A stretch of DNA of 38,471 nucleotides from Lachnospiraceae bacterium (GTDB lineage Bacteria; Bacillota_A; Clostridia; Lachnospirales; Lachnospiraceae). The stretch's first letter is position 1; each line of letters starts with the position of its first letter. Positions 23,028 to 31,771 of the stretch are shown piece by piece. The notes below the pieces were generated by a model. That model was not told where the DNA came from. It saw only the letters and a list, made by a program, of their open reading frames with translations, and did not search any database. Position numbers and translations under genes: made by a program. Where the stretch lies: assembly GCA_016291475.1 (NCBI GenBank), contig JAEEXJ010000017.1:1-38471 (forward strand), given 5' to 3'.

Positions 23028-26000
23028 ACCTGCTCGGTTTTCATGACCTGCATGTCCGTAAGCAGCATCTCGGTCAGGGCCATCAGGTTCTGTTCTTCTT
23101 TTTCCACCAGTGTCTCAGGCGTGTAAAGATATCTGAACATGGGAACCTTTCCGTTTGCAGAGAAACTCAGATGCTTCTTATGCTTGGCCAGGATCTCGGG
23201 GATCTTATTAGGATCCACTTTGGCATCCGCCTTAAAAGAAAACGTGATCTCGCCCTTTCCTCCCTTGATCTCGGTCATGTAGATATTGTGGCCAAGTCTT
23301 CTCATATAAGCGACCCTGAGGAGATTTTCCGCAGAAAGAGGGATCTTTCCGAATCTGTCCAAAAGCTCGTCCTTCATATCACCCAGGTCCGCCTGAGTCT
23401 CCACCGATGCGATCCTCTTGTACATATCAAGCTTCTGCTCTTCGTTAAAGATATATTCCTGAGGGATGTAAGCATCTATGTCCAGATTGATGACGGTGGA
23501 AAAATCATCATAGACTTCTTCACCCTTAAGTCTTCCGACAGCTTCTCCCAGCATCTTGCAGTACAGATCGTATCCTACCGCTTCCATATGTCCGTGCTGG
23601 GTCTTTCCGAGAAGATTTCCCGCACCTCTTATCTCCAGATCCCTGAGTGCGATCCTGTAGCCGCTCCCCAGGTCCGTGAACTCCCTTACCGCTCCCAGTC
23701 TCTTTTCCGCGATCTCGGAAAGGATCTTGTTCTTCCTGTACATAAGGAAAGCAAAAGCAACTCTGGATGATCTTCCGACACGGCCTCTTAACTGGTAGAG
23801 CTGTGAAAGTCCGAAGTTGTCCGCATCATAGATGATCAAAGTATTTACGTTCGGAATATCCATACCGGTTTCGATGATGGTGGTGCTTACCAGAACATCG
23901 ATGTCCCCGTTTACGAAATCGTACATGACATCTTCAAGTTCCTTTTCTTTCATCTGACCGTGTGCAAATTCGATCCTTGCATTCGGAAGCATTTCACGCA
24001 GTGCGTCCGTGTGCTCGGGGATAGTCCTGACATTGTTGTATAGATAATAGACCTGTCCGCCTCTTGCAAGTTCCCTGCTTATGGCTTCCCTTACCATCTC
24101 CTCATTGTATTCGCATACAAAGGTCTGGATGGGCTGTCTGTCCGTGGGAGGCTCTTCCAGAAGGCTCATGTCCCTTATCCCCGCAAGGCTCATCTCCAGG
24201 GTTCTGGGAATGGGCGTTGCGGAAAGCGTAAGTACATCCACGTTCTCACGGAGCTTTTTGATCTTCTCCTTGTGAGAAACACCGAATCTCTGCTCCTCAT
24301 CTATTATCAGGAGTCCGAGATCTTTGAAAGCAACATCGTTCGATAAAAGTCTGTGGGTTCCAATGACGATATCAACAAGTCCCTTTCTCAGATCGTCGAT
24401 GGTCTTTTTGATCTCCCTGGTGGATCTGAATCTTGATAAGAGACCGATGCCCACCGGGAAATCCTTCATTCTCTGAGTAAACGTAGCATAGTGCTGCTGG
24501 GCAAGTATCGTGGTAGGAACAAGGCACGCAACCTGCTTTCCCTCCTGAACCGCCTTGAATGCGGCGCGAATCGCAATCTCCGTTTTGCCGAAACCGACGT
24601 CGCCGCAGATCAGTCTGTCCATCACCTTGCCGCTTTCCATGTCGGCCTTGGTATCCCTGATGGCATCAAGCTGATCTTCCGTTTCTTCGAAAGGAAATGT
24701 CTCTTCGAATTCTCTCTGCCACACGGTATCAGGTCCGTATATAAAGCCCGGCGCAGCCTGACGTTTTGCGTACAGCTCCACAAGGTCTCTTGCTATGCCT
24801 TCCGCAGATTCCCTTGCCCTTGTCTTGGTCTTCTCCCACTCTTTGGTTCCGAGTCTGTTTATCTTGGGCTTTTTATCTATGTCGGCGGATGCGTACTTCT
24901 GAACCATATCAAGTTCCGTGGCAAGGACATACAATACTCCGCCGCCGGAATATTCAAGCTTGATATAGTCTTTAACGGAATCTCCGGACGATATCTTCTC
25001 GATTCCCTTATACACGCCAAGACCGTATGTCTCGTGAACAACATAATCACCGGGATGGAGATCTTCCAGTGCCGCTATCCTGCTTCCCGTATAGGTCGAA
25101 GATCTTTTCTTTTTTTTCTTCCTGATACGTCCGCCGAAAATATCATTTTCCGCGATAACCGCAAAACCGAGCATGGGATATTCGAAGCCGCGCTCCACAT
25201 ATCCGTGCATTATGGTAATGCTGCCCTCCGCCAACGATTCTGCCGGCTCTTCCGCATATGCACAGGGTATTCCGTCCTTCTCCAGCTCCTGACGCATGCG
25301 GTCCGCTCTGGTTCTTGACTGTGAGAATATAACTACCTTATAGCCCCTTTTCCTGAAAGAAAGAAGATCCTTTTCGAGAAGCTCCGCATTTCCGTTATAT
25401 GACTGAACATTTCTGCCGCTTATATCCGTTTTGTAGACGGGAGAAAAACCTTCCTTGGTGGAATCGAATACCGAAAGTCCCACAAGTCCCGCACTTTCCA
25501 TCTCTTCCATTATCAGACCGGTTCCGAAAATAAGGTCTGCCTGACCGGGAAGCGCATAACCCTTCTCAAGCCTGGAGGATACACTTTCCCTGAATTCCAT
25601 CTCCACGGCTTTGCCCTGTCCGATACATCTTACGGGCTCGTCCGCAAAATATCTGACGTCATCCCCGAAAAGAGATCTAATCCACGCGGGAAAAGAAAGA
25701 GTCTCCTCCGGATAAAAATACAGCAGATAGCTTTCAAGGTTTAGTTTTCTTCCGATCTCGGTAAGATCTTCCTTAAGTCTGTTTGCATCGGCTAATACTC
25801 TTGCGCCCTCTTCGGTCCTGAATTCTTTTTTGAGCTTTGCGCTTCTGGCCTCGGCATCTTTCATGATGCGCTCAAGACCCTGCATGAGTCTTTCATCATC
25901 CATCAGCATCTCGGATGCAGGATAGATATTAATGCTCTGCAGTTGCTCTATAGACCTTTGGGAATAAGGATCGAAGGTTCTGATGGATTCGATATCATCG

Positions 26001-26605
26001 CCCCATACCTCGATACGGTAGGGATTGTCCTCCGTAAGATCGTAAATATCTATGATGTCCCCGCGGATTGCAAACTGCCCCGGACTCTGAGCCTGGGCAC
26101 ATCTTTCGTATCCGAGAAAAGTAAGCTTCTTTGCAAGCTTTTGCGAATCTACGGTTCCGCCTGATTTTAAGTTTATGACAGCCATGTCATTGTTGACAGG
26201 GATCTGTCTTGTCATAAGCGCGGCAAAGGTTGTGACAACGGTAACATCTTCTTTTTCCAGAAGTCCTCTGTAGGTTCTGACCCTGTCCCTTATAAGATCG
26301 TTACTGTTAATATCCGACTGGAAAAAAATAAGGTCCTTTGCGGGGAAATAATAGGTATTCTCATCATAGAGCCTGAATTCGTCCGCAACTGCCCTTGCCC
26401 TTAAATCATCATATGTCAGGATGATACGGCACTTAACTTCCCCCGAGATACCTGCTATCAGGTGGAGTTTCTGTGAATCTCCGCAGCCTGCGATAGATAC
26501 GGTACCCTTGGGAAGTCTCACGCTTTTTCCCGAAATGATCGTTTTTATGTTGTCGATTTCCGCAAGCCCCTGTATGGGCTCCAAAAGTGCATTGTTAAGC
26601 TTCAT
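23024..26605 (-). CDS. mfd: Transcription-repair coupling factor Mfd
   Basis: A 1193-residue ATP-driven DNA translocase that removes stalled RNA polymerase and recruits the UvrA excision machinery. The N-terminal UvrB-like region (about 1-340, with FAIRGDIIDIYDLTEDNPYRIEVWGDDIESIR) is followed by the RNA-polymerase-interacting domain (LHPGDYVVHETYGLGVYKGIE), the helicase core with Walker A CGDVGFGKTE, motif II LLIIDEEQRFGVSHKEK, the RecG-like SATPIPRTLEMSL, and the TRG region with QLYQLRGRVGRSSR. A C-terminal regulatory domain ends the protein. Length matches homologues (about 1150-1180). It overlaps the 3' end of pth by 11 bp. DEEQ instead of DEEH in motif II is normal for Mfd. Confidence 0.97.
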   Translation of the reverse strand: MKLNNALLEPIQGLAEIDNIKTIISGKSVRLPKGTVSIAGCGDSQKLHLIAGISGEVKCRIILTYDDLRARAVADEFRLYDENTYYFPAKDLIFFQSDINSNDLIRDRVRTYRGLLEKEDVTVVTTFAALMTRQIPVNNDMAVINLKSGGTVDSQKLAKKLTFLGYERCAQAQSPGQFAIRGDIIDIYDLTEDNPYRIEVWGDDIESIRTFDPYSQRSIEQLQSINIYPASEMLMDDERLMQGLERIMKDAEARSAKLKKEFRTEEGARVLADANRLKEDLTEIGRKLNLESYLLYFYPEETLSFPAWIRSLFGDDVRYFADEPVRCIGQGKAVEMEFRESVSSRLEKGYALPGQADLIFGTGLIMEEMESAGLVGLSVFDSTKEGFSPVYKTDISGRNVQSYNGNAELLEKDLLSFRKRGYKVVIFSQSRTRADRMRQELEKDGIPCAYAEEPAESLAEGSITIMHGYVERGFEYPMLGFAVIAENDIFGGRIRKKKKKRSSTYTGSRIAALEDLHPGDYVVHETYGLGVYKGIEKISSGDSVKDYIKLEYSGGGVLYVLATELDMVQKYASADIDKKPKINRLGTKEWEKTKTRARESAEGIARDLVELYAKRQAAPGFIYGPDTVWQREFEETFPFEETEDQLDAIRDTKADMESGKVMDRLICGDVGFGKTEIAIRAAFKAVQEGKQVACLVPTTILAQQHYATFTQRMKDFPVGIGLLSRFRSTREIKKTIDDLRKGLVDIVIGTHRLLSNDVAFKDLGLLIIDEEQRFGVSHKEKIKKLRENVDVLTLSATPIPRTLEMSLAGIRDMSLLEEPPTDRQPIQTFVCEYNEEMVREAISRELARGGQVYYLYNNVRTIPEHTDALREMLPNARIEFAHGQMKEKELEDVMYDFVNGDIDVLVSTTIIETGMDIPNVNTLIIYDADNFGLSQLYQLRGRVGRSSRVAFAFLMYRKNKILSEIAEKRLGAVREFTDLGSGYRIALRDLEIRGAGNLLGKTQHGHMEAVGYDLYCKMLGEAVGRLKGEEVYDDFSTVINLDIDAYIPQEYIFNEEQKLDMYKRIASVETQADLGDMKDELLDRFGKIPLSAENLLRVAYMRRLGHNIYMTEIKGGKGEITFSFKADAKVDPNKIPEILAKHKKHLSFSANGKVPMFRYLYTPETLVEKEEQNLMALTEMLLTDMQVMKTEQV

Positions 26606-27173
26606 CTTTTTTCGTATTAAACCTAGTCATTGCAAGCTCGGGACCGTCGGTCACCAGACACTTTACGGCATCCGCAGCCTTGGCTATTGCTTCATCCATC
26701 TTCCCTGCATCTTCCGAAGAAAATCTTCCGAGTACATGTCCCACCATGTCTCCGCCTGATTCTCCCACCCCTACTCTTACTCTTGTAAAGGCTTCGCTTC
26801 CCATGTGCTGGATGATGTTCTTAAGTCCGTTATGTCCTCCTGCGCTTCCCTTTACACGGATCCTTATATGACCGGTAGGAAGTGCCACATCATCCGATAT
26901 GACGATAAGATTGCTTACGCCTTCAAGCTTGTAATAATCATTCAGTGCTCTTACCGCTTCACCCGACAGGTTCATATATGTCTGGGGCTTTACGAGAATA
27001 ACCTTCTCGGTTCCTATCATAGCTCTCGCGGTATGCGCCCTGTGCTCTGCCTTCCACGCGCCGGCACCCAGTCCCAAGTCCGCTGCCAGCTTTGTGATAA
27101 CGTCAAAGCCCACATTATGTCTTGTATGTTCATAATCCTTACCCGGGTTTCCGAGTCCGACTATCATCTTCAT
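26595..27173 (-). CDS. pth: Peptidyl-tRNA hydrolase
   Basis: A 192-residue cytoplasmic esterase that frees tRNA from prematurely released peptidyl-tRNA. Conserved residues are all visible: Asn in GLGNPGKDYEHTRHNVGFD together with the catalytic His (about 20), the VISDDVALPTGHIRIRVKGSAG stretch with the catalytic-network Asp, and GGHNGLKNIIQHMGS with the substrate-binding Asn. The size is standard. It is followed by mfd with an 11-bp overlap, an arrangement common in Firmicutes. Confidence 0.96.
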   Translation of the reverse strand: MKMIVGLGNPGKDYEHTRHNVGFDVITKLAADLGLGAGAWKAEHRAHTARAMIGTEKVILVKPQTYMNLSGEAVRALNDYYKLEGVSNLIVISDDVALPTGHIRIRVKGSAGGHNGLKNIIQHMGSEAFTRVRVGVGESGGDMVGHVLGRFSSEDAGKMDEAIAKAADAVKCLVTDGPELAMTRFNTKKDEA

Positions 27174-27226
27174 ATCAACTGTCTCCGATCGATTGGTTTT
27201 TCCGCTGTATTTATATCGGGTTTATT

Positions 27227-27232
27227 ATTATA
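27227..27232 (-). promoter_or_regulatory. Possible -10 box for pth-mfd
   Basis: TATAAT on the minus strand about 54 bases before the pth start, downstream of the glgD terminator. The matching -35 position falls in the T-run of that terminator (TTTTTT), which is a poor match, so this is tentative. Confidence 0.4.
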
Positions 27233-27248
27233 GAGTATTTTTACGCAT

Positions 27249-27291
27249 AAAAAAAGCCTTTGGCAAGTGCGTTTCCACGCTTGCCAAAGAC
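27249..27291 (-). terminator. Intrinsic terminator of the glgC-glgD operon
   Basis: CTTTGGCAAG (27258-27267) pairs with CTTGCCAAAG (27280-27289), and on the minus strand the stem is followed by seven T. The plus-strand side also reads TTTTCTTCC, so weak activity in the other direction is possible. Confidence 0.9.
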
Positions 27292-27334
27292 TTTTCTTCC
27301 CCCTCATCCAGCTTCTTGAAACAGACCCTGAATG

Positions 27335-28456
27335 TTACATAACAAACCGTTCTCTTTGTTCCACCACGACTTTGATCCGTCCCCCCTCGCCCTTGTGGAC
27401 TTCTCCGCCGTTTATGGTACTGTGACTTTCAACGATGCAGTTTTCTATGACGGCATTGTCACCAATATAGACATCGTTGAGGATGATGGAATTTCGGATC
27501 ACGGTATTGTTTCCGATGTAGCTCGATTTGAAGAGTATCGAGTTCTCTACGCTTCCGTTTACTATACATCCGCTCGATACAAGGGCATTTCTTAAATTGG
27601 CACCCGGATTGTATTTTGCGGGAGGAAGGTCATCAACCTTGGAATAGATATTCGGATACTGATTGAAGTAATAATCTCTGATCTCGGGATTGAGGAAATC
27701 CATATTGGTATCGTAATAATCCTCAACCGATGCGATGTTCTTCCAATAGGAAGTGATCTTGTATCCGAAAAGTCTCTTTACATCTTTATATCTGATGATA
27801 ACGTCTCTGACGAAATCATATCTGTCTTCTTCCGCACACTTCTCGATGACATCGATAAGAAGTCTTCTGCGGATGATGTAGATACCGCAGGAGATGGTCT
27901 TTGATTTGGGCTGAAGAGGCTTCTCTTCAAAACCGACAACCCTCATCTCCTCGTTCATCATGAGCGTACCGTATCTGGACATATCGGTACCCTCGGGCAT
28001 ATCCTTACAAACCACGGTAATGTCAGCCTTCTTATCAACGTGATACTCAAGAAGAGTATTGAAATCCATCTTATATACGCAATCGCCGGGAGCGATTATA
28101 ACGTAAGGCTCGTGGCTTTCTTTAAGAAATCCCAGATTCTGATAAATGGCATCGGCGGTTCCTCTGTACAAGCTGCTGTTTGCACATGTCATGGCCGGAG
28201 TCAGGACAAAGAGTCCGCCCTGCTTTCGTCCGAAGTCCCACCACTTGGATGAATTCATATGTCTGTTGAGGCTTCCTGCATTGTACTGCGTAAAGACCGC
28301 TACTTTCTGAACATGTGAATTGGACATGTTGCTGAGAGTAAAATCAATGGCCCTGTAACTTCCCGCAATGGGCATAGCGCATACCGCTCTCTTTTGCGAA
28401 AGCTCGGCCATTCTGTGATTTTTTCCGCCGGCAAGTATAATTCCGATTGCTCTCAT
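27335..28456 (-). CDS. glgD: GlgD, non-catalytic-type subunit of ADP-glucose pyrophosphorylase
   Basis: A 373-residue partner of GlgC. The nucleotidyltransferase fold is kept (LAGGKNHRMAELSQKRAVCAMPIAG, then AIDFTLSNMSNS), but the glycine- and arginine-rich GGxGxRL loop of the active enzyme is degraded to GGKNHRM. This is the known GlgD feature and suggests it tunes its partner rather than catalyses. The C-terminal left-handed beta-helix is visible as repeated hexapeptide-like turns (NSIILNDVYIGDNAVIENCIVE). It follows glgC with a 10-bp gap, has a good AAGGAG site and ends at a strong terminator. Confidence 0.93.
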   Translation of the reverse strand: MRAIGIILAGGKNHRMAELSQKRAVCAMPIAGSYRAIDFTLSNMSNSHVQKVAVFTQYNAGSLNRHMNSSKWWDFGRKQGGLFVLTPAMTCANSSLYRGTADAIYQNLGFLKESHEPYVIIAPGDCVYKMDFNTLLEYHVDKKADITVVCKDMPEGTDMSRYGTLMMNEEMRVVGFEEKPLQPKSKTISCGIYIIRRRLLIDVIEKCAEEDRYDFVRDVIIRYKDVKRLFGYKITSYWKNIASVEDYYDTNMDFLNPEIRDYYFNQYPNIYSKVDDLPPAKYNPGANLRNALVSSGCIVNGSVENSILFKSSYIGNNTVIRNSIILNDVYIGDNAVIENCIVESHSTINGGEVHKGEGGRIKVVVEQRERFVM

Positions 28457-28466
28457 ATCCTACTCC

Positions 28467-29735
28467 TTACTCTTCTGCAGTGATAAGGGACTTTCCGCAT
28501 CCGAGATAATCATCCTCATAATCTTCGTGAGTCGTTATTCCGTATACTACGGAGTTCTTGCCTATTCTCACTCCGTCGGGAATTACGCTTCTTTCACCGA
28601 TGGTGACGATTCCGTCGGTATAGATCTGAGGTGCGGTGTCATTGGGAACTTCGTCTCCGAATCCCATCACGATATTATTTCCTACCTTGACGCGTTCTGC
28701 GATGATGGCCTTTGTGATGTCGCAGCCCTCACCGATAACGGTCTCATTCATGATTATCGAATCCCTGACCACCGTATTTTTGCCGATCCTTACACCACAT
28801 CCGATTACGGAGTTGTAGACCTTGCCGCAGATCTCACTTCCGACACCGATGATACATTTGGATACTTCCGATTCCGGACCGAAATACTGAGGAGGCTGGA
28901 TGTCACTCTTGGTATAGATCTTCCAATACTCTTCATAGAGATTGAACTCGGGAACTATATCAATGAGCTCCATATTTGCCTGCCAATAGGAATGAAGAGT
29001 TCCTACATCCTTCCAATATGAATTAAATTCATAGGCATATAATCCGGCACCCCTGTCCCTGCAATAAGGAATGATGTGCTTTCCGAAATCCAGGCCGGCC
29101 TGATCTTTGAGTGCGATCAGCCCCTGACGAAGAGTTTCCCAATTGAAAATATAGATACCCATGGAAGCCAGATTGGAACGGGGCTTCTTGGGCTTTTCCT
29201 CAAAGTCGATGATTCTCTTGTCTTCATCGGTTATCATGATACCGAATCGGCTTGCCTCATCAAGAGGAACCGGCATGACGGCGATGGTAAGATCCGCACC
29301 CTTTGCCTTATGGAAATCAAGCATGACCTCATAATCCATTTTATAGATGTGGTCACCCGACAGGATAAGGACATAATCCGGATTGTAATTCTCGATATAT
29401 TCCATGTTTTGATAGATCGCATTTGCGGTACCCGAATACCACTCACTTCCCTGAACACTTTCGTAGGGAGGAAGTACGCTGACACCACCGATGTTTCTGT
29501 CAAGATCCCAGGGAATACCGATGCCGATATGGGAGTTTAATCTGAGCGGCTGATACTGGGTAAGAACACCTACAGTATCAACACCGGAGTTGATACAGTT
29601 CGACAAGGGGAAATCGATTATTCTGTATTTTCCTCCGAAAGATACGGCGGGCTTAGCGACTTTGGATGTAAGAACTCCAAGTCTGGAACCCTGTCCGCCG
29701 GCCAGAAGCATGGCTATCATTTCTTTTTTTACCAT
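28467..29735 (-). CDS. glgC: Glucose-1-phosphate adenylyltransferase GlgC
   Basis: The start is taken as ATG at 29735 with GGAGG 8 bases upstream, giving 422 residues, the normal GlgC size; a longer in-frame ATG at 29822 would add 29 unrelated residues. The enzyme makes ADP-glucose from glucose-1-phosphate and ATP, the committed step of glycogen synthesis. Key segments are [24 protein letters not shown] (active-site loop), [38 protein letters not shown] (catalytic Asp) and GFEEKP-like DFEEKPKKP, followed by a C-terminal beta-helix. It precedes glgD. I see no convincing promoter boxes in the AT-rich leader, though TATAGT near 29860 is a candidate. Confidence 0.95.
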   Translation of the reverse strand: MVKKEMIAMLLAGGQGSRLGVLTSKVAKPAVSFGGKYRIIDFPLSNCINSGVDTVGVLTQYQPLRLNSHIGIGIPWDLDRNIGGVSVLPPYESVQGSEWYSGTANAIYQNMEYIENYNPDYVLILSGDHIYKMDYEVMLDFHKAKGADLTIAVMPVPLDEASRFGIMITDEDKRIIDFEEKPKKPRSNLASMGIYIFNWETLRQGLIALKDQAGLDFGKHIIPYCRDRGAGLYAYEFNSYWKDVGTLHSYWQANMELIDIVPEFNLYEEYWKIYTKSDIQPPQYFGPESEVSKCIIGVGSEICGKVYNSVIGCGVRIGKNTVVRDSIIMNETVIGEGCDITKAIIAERVKVGNNIVMGFGDEVPNDTAPQIYTDGIVTIGERSVIPDGVRIGKNSVVYGITTHEDYEDDYLGCGKSLITAEE

Positions 29736-29967
29736 GTATAGAGCCTCCCGCTTAGTACTTGATGATGCTTTTATGCCAAAATGAGCGAAGTTTACGAGAA
29801 TACGTTTTCTCGTAGTCCCCATCGGGCATTCGGAACTTTTATATAAAGTACTATATCACTATAATCTGAAAAATTGAAGAGTTTTCGCTAAAATTATCAA
29901 ACAATTTATTAAATTTCACATAATTTACAATATTTTGTGGCATATCTGTCAAATAAACACAATTCGA

Positions 29968-30020
29968 AACGGTATTTATAACGAGCGTTTCCTGCCGGAT
30001 TCCGGCGCCACGATACCGTT
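29968..30020. repeat. Nested inverted repeats, possible structured RNA or protein site
   Basis: Outer arms AACGGTAT (29968-29975) and ATACCGTT (30013-30020) are perfect 8-bp complements. Inside them GCCGGA (29994-29999) and TCCGGC (30001-30006) form a second, tight palindrome. The element is GC-rich in AT-rich surroundings and lies upstream of both divergent genes. No T-run follows on either strand, so it is not a standard terminator. Confidence 0.45.
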
Positions 30021-30074
30021 CAAAGCCGCATAAATACAGAAGCGCGTACATATTGGCATCCTTGACCGCATGCA

Positions 30075-30105
30075 TTGTTAACCCATGTGCAAATATGGTT
30101 GACAA
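30075..30105. promoter_or_regulatory. BirA operator 1 upstream of bioY
   Basis: TTGTTAAC (30075-30082) and GTTGACAA (30098-30105) flank 15 bp, the spacing and half-sites of the Firmicute biotin-repressor box (TGTTAAC-N15-GTTAACA), with one mismatch. The right half contains the TTGACA -35 box of bioY. Confidence 0.8.
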
Positions 30106-30127
30106 TTCATCGAGGGAATGTTAACAT
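30099..30127 (+). promoter_or_regulatory. SigA-type promoter of bioY
   Basis: TTGACA (30099-30104), 17 bp, TAACAT (30122-30127). The -35 lies inside the right half of BirA operator 1 and the -10 inside the left half of operator 2, so bound BirA would block RNA polymerase completely. Confidence 0.75.
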
Positions 30128-30149
30128 CATCATCGTTTGAGTTAACAAT
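30118..30149. promoter_or_regulatory. BirA operator 2 upstream of bioY
   Basis: TGTTAAC (30119-30125) and GTTAACA (30141-30147) are perfect complements separated by 15 bp, matching the Firmicute biotin-repressor consensus exactly. It ends two bases before the GGAGG ribosome site of bioY (30152-30156). Confidence 0.9.
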
Positions 30150-30166
30150 TCGGAGGCACTACAGAA

Positions 30167-30715
30167 ATGAAAAACAGTAAACTTACACAAACAATATTTA
30201 TAGGCTTATTTGCGGCGCTCATCGCTGTCTGTTCACAGATACAGATACCCGGTGCGGTTCCCTTTACCCTTCAGACATTTGCGATCTTCCTGGCAGGCGG
30301 ACTCCTGGGCGGAAAACGCGGAACCATATCCGTTCTCGTATACATTCTTCTCGGAGCCATAGGGCTTCCCGTATTTGCCGGTTTTAAAGGCGGCATCGGA
30401 GCACTTCTCGGAACAACGGGAGGATATATAATCGGTTTTATTTTCTCCATGCTCGTATTCGTAGTTTTTGAGTTACTGCTGAAGGAAAAGGCCAAAAAAA
30501 TAATCCCTCTCGGGATTGCAATGGTCGTGGGACTTATTATCTGCTATGCCTTCGGAACGGCATGGTTCATGATCGTTTATACCAATACCAAAGAGCCCAT
30601 AGGACTTATCACAGCTCTTTCATGGTGCGTATTTCCTTTTATCATTCCCGATATCGTAAAGATCGCACTCGCACTCACACTTACATCGAGACTAAAGAAA
30701 TATATACCCTTTTAA
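30167..30715 (+). CDS. bioY: Biotin transporter BioY
   Basis: A 182-residue S component of the biotin ECF importer with six membrane helices. The family core is clear: QIQIPGAVPFTLQTFAIFLAG (about 25-45), LLGGKRGTISVLVYILLGAIGLPVFAGF (about 46-73), GGIGALLGTTGGYIIGF, and WCVFPFIIPDIVKIALA near the C-terminus. GGAGG lies 10 bases upstream of the ATG. Twin BirA boxes on its promoter confirm biotin control. No dedicated ATPase or T subunit is adjacent, so it probably shares a general EcfAA'T module. It is the only plus-strand gene of the window. Confidence 0.95.
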   Translation: MKNSKLTQTIFIGLFAALIAVCSQIQIPGAVPFTLQTFAIFLAGGLLGGKRGTISVLVYILLGAIGLPVFAGFKGGIGALLGTTGGYIIGFIFSMLVFVVFELLLKEKAKKIIPLGIAMVVGLIICYAFGTAWFMIVYTNTKEPIGLITALSWCVFPFIIPDIVKIALALTLTSRLKKYIPF

Positions 30716-30732
30716 GCTTACAATGGTAAAAG

Positions 30733-30761
30733 TGGGGACGCTTCGTTTTGAAGCGTCCCCA
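30733..30761. repeat. GTGGGGACG-type hairpin element 1 between converging bioY and histidine-kinase genes
   Basis: TGGGGACGCTTC and GAAGCGTCCCCA form a perfect 12-bp stem around GTTTT. On the minus strand it continues as CTTTTACC, a short T-run, so it can terminate transcription coming from the kinase gene; on the plus strand there is no T-run after bioY. Its ends match the hairpin at 36743-36777 (AAAAGTGGGGACG on the left, CGTCCCCA then TGT on the right) while the inner stem differs. Confidence 0.7.
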
Positions 30762-30769
30762 TTGTCATA

Positions 30770-31771
30770 TCAAAATATAATTTTAATCTTTGTCCCTTCA
30801 TCTTCTTTCGCTTCGATCGCGATCTCATGGCCGAGTCTCGAACAAAGCTTTCTGCACAGGTATAATCCGATACCCGTTGATGCTTTTCCCGTTCTTCCGT
30901 TAGTTCCGGTAAAGCCCTTTTCAAAAGCTCTCGGGATTTCCGCCGCCTTCATACCGACTCCGTTATCTTCAAGATTCAGGATCTGTTTTCCGTCCTCATC
31001 CGTCAGATAAAACGATAATTTCAGATTACGGTCGGGTGCTGAATATTTAATGCTGTTATCAACTATCTGACCTATGATAAAGGTAAGCCACTTTCCGTCA
31101 CTGAGCACCTTCTTATCACCCTGAAGGTTTCCTATATTGATGGAAGCATGCATGGGGATAAGTGTTTTTCTTCTCTTGGAAACTATGCCTTTGATTATAT
31201 CCGCAAGATCAACTTCCTTGATAAAGAAATCTTTCTCAACATAGGAGCTTCTGGCATAAAAAAGTGCCTGCTCAACATATCCTTCAAGTCTGTCCAGTTC
31301 ATCGGCTATCCCGCTTTCCGATACCTTATCATCACCGTGATTTTCGATGATCATTCTGGATGCGGATATCGGGATCTTTATCTCATGAACCCATGTCTCG
31401 ATATAATCCCTGTATTCCTCTGAGCCCCTGCGATATTTTGCAACGTTATCGCTCATGGATACTTCCGCTTTCTTAAGTACGGACAAAAGGCACTCGCTTT
31501 CCTGGGTCCCCTGATCTTCCAAAACTTCCGACACCAGATATTTCTTATCCAGTGCTTCAATCTTTTCCACTGCATCATCGAATACATTTTTTAGTTTTCT
31601 GTAATCGATGTACATACATATAAGACAGGTAACGGCACATACTGCAGCGATATAGATCATAAGCGCCGATGATCCGTGAATCGTCATCAGTAAGATATCC
31701 GTGGTCACAATGGTGAAGATACACGAAAAGACTGTCGGCATATGTTCTTTTATATATCTCAGGAAATTCAA
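30770..31771 (-). CDS. Intramembrane-sensing-type histidine kinase (BceS-like)
   Basis: A 333-residue membrane kinase. Two N-terminal helices (about 10-30 and 36-55) are separated by only a few residues, so there is no extracellular sensor domain, the layout of BceS-type kinases that are informed by a partner ABC transporter. The phosphorylated His129 lies in YIETWVHEIKIPIS. The ATPase domain shows the N-box QIVDNSIKYSAP, G1 NLEDNGVGM and G2 GKASTGIGLYLC. It overlaps the response regulator gene by 4 bp (ATGA), and the transporter genes lie immediately upstream in the same unit. Likely role: relay of peptide-antibiotic stress to the response regulator. Confidence 0.93.
   Translation of the reverse strand: MNFLRYIKEHMPTVFSCIFTIVTTDILLMTIHGSSALMIYIAAVCAVTCLICMYIDYRKLKNVFDDAVEKIEALDKKYLVSEVLEDQGTQESECLLSVLKKAEVSMSDNVAKYRRGSEEYRDYIETWVHEIKIPISASRMIIENHGDDKVSESGIADELDRLEGYVEQALFYARSSYVEKDFFIKEVDLADIIKGIVSKRRKTLIPMHASINIGNLQGDKKVLSDGKWLTFIIGQIVDNSIKYSAPDRNLKLSFYLTDEDGKQILNLEDNGVGMKAAEIPRAFEKGFTGTNGRTGKASTGIGLYLCRKLCSRLGHEIAIEAKEDEGTKIKIIF

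Larger units (their letters stand above)
29736..30166. other. 431-bp intergenic region between divergent glgC and bioY
   Basis: Near glgC it holds a 7-bp hairpin (ACGAGAA at 29794-29800 with TTCTCGT at 29807-29813) in the presumed leader. A very AT-rich stretch lies at about 29840-29960, and a nested inverted repeat at 29968-30020. The bioY end carries two BirA operators and the bioY promoter. I see no protein-coding gene here; the open TTG-initiated frame at 29851-30105 has no ribosome site and crosses the BirA site. Confidence 0.7.

Noticed and set aside
24491..25318. Plus-strand open frame of 275 codons opposite mfd
   Set aside because: Antisense to the helicase core of mfd; codon choice mirrors the mfd strand and there is no ribosome site or promoter.
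29736..29822. N-terminal extension of GlgC from ATG 29822
   Set aside because: The extra 29 residues do not resemble GlgC; ATG 29735 has GGAGG at 8 bases and gives the normal family length.
29851..30105. TTG-initiated minus-strand frame of 84 codons between glgC and bioY
   Set aside because: It begins inside BirA operator 1, has no ribosome site and runs through an AT-rich regulatory region.
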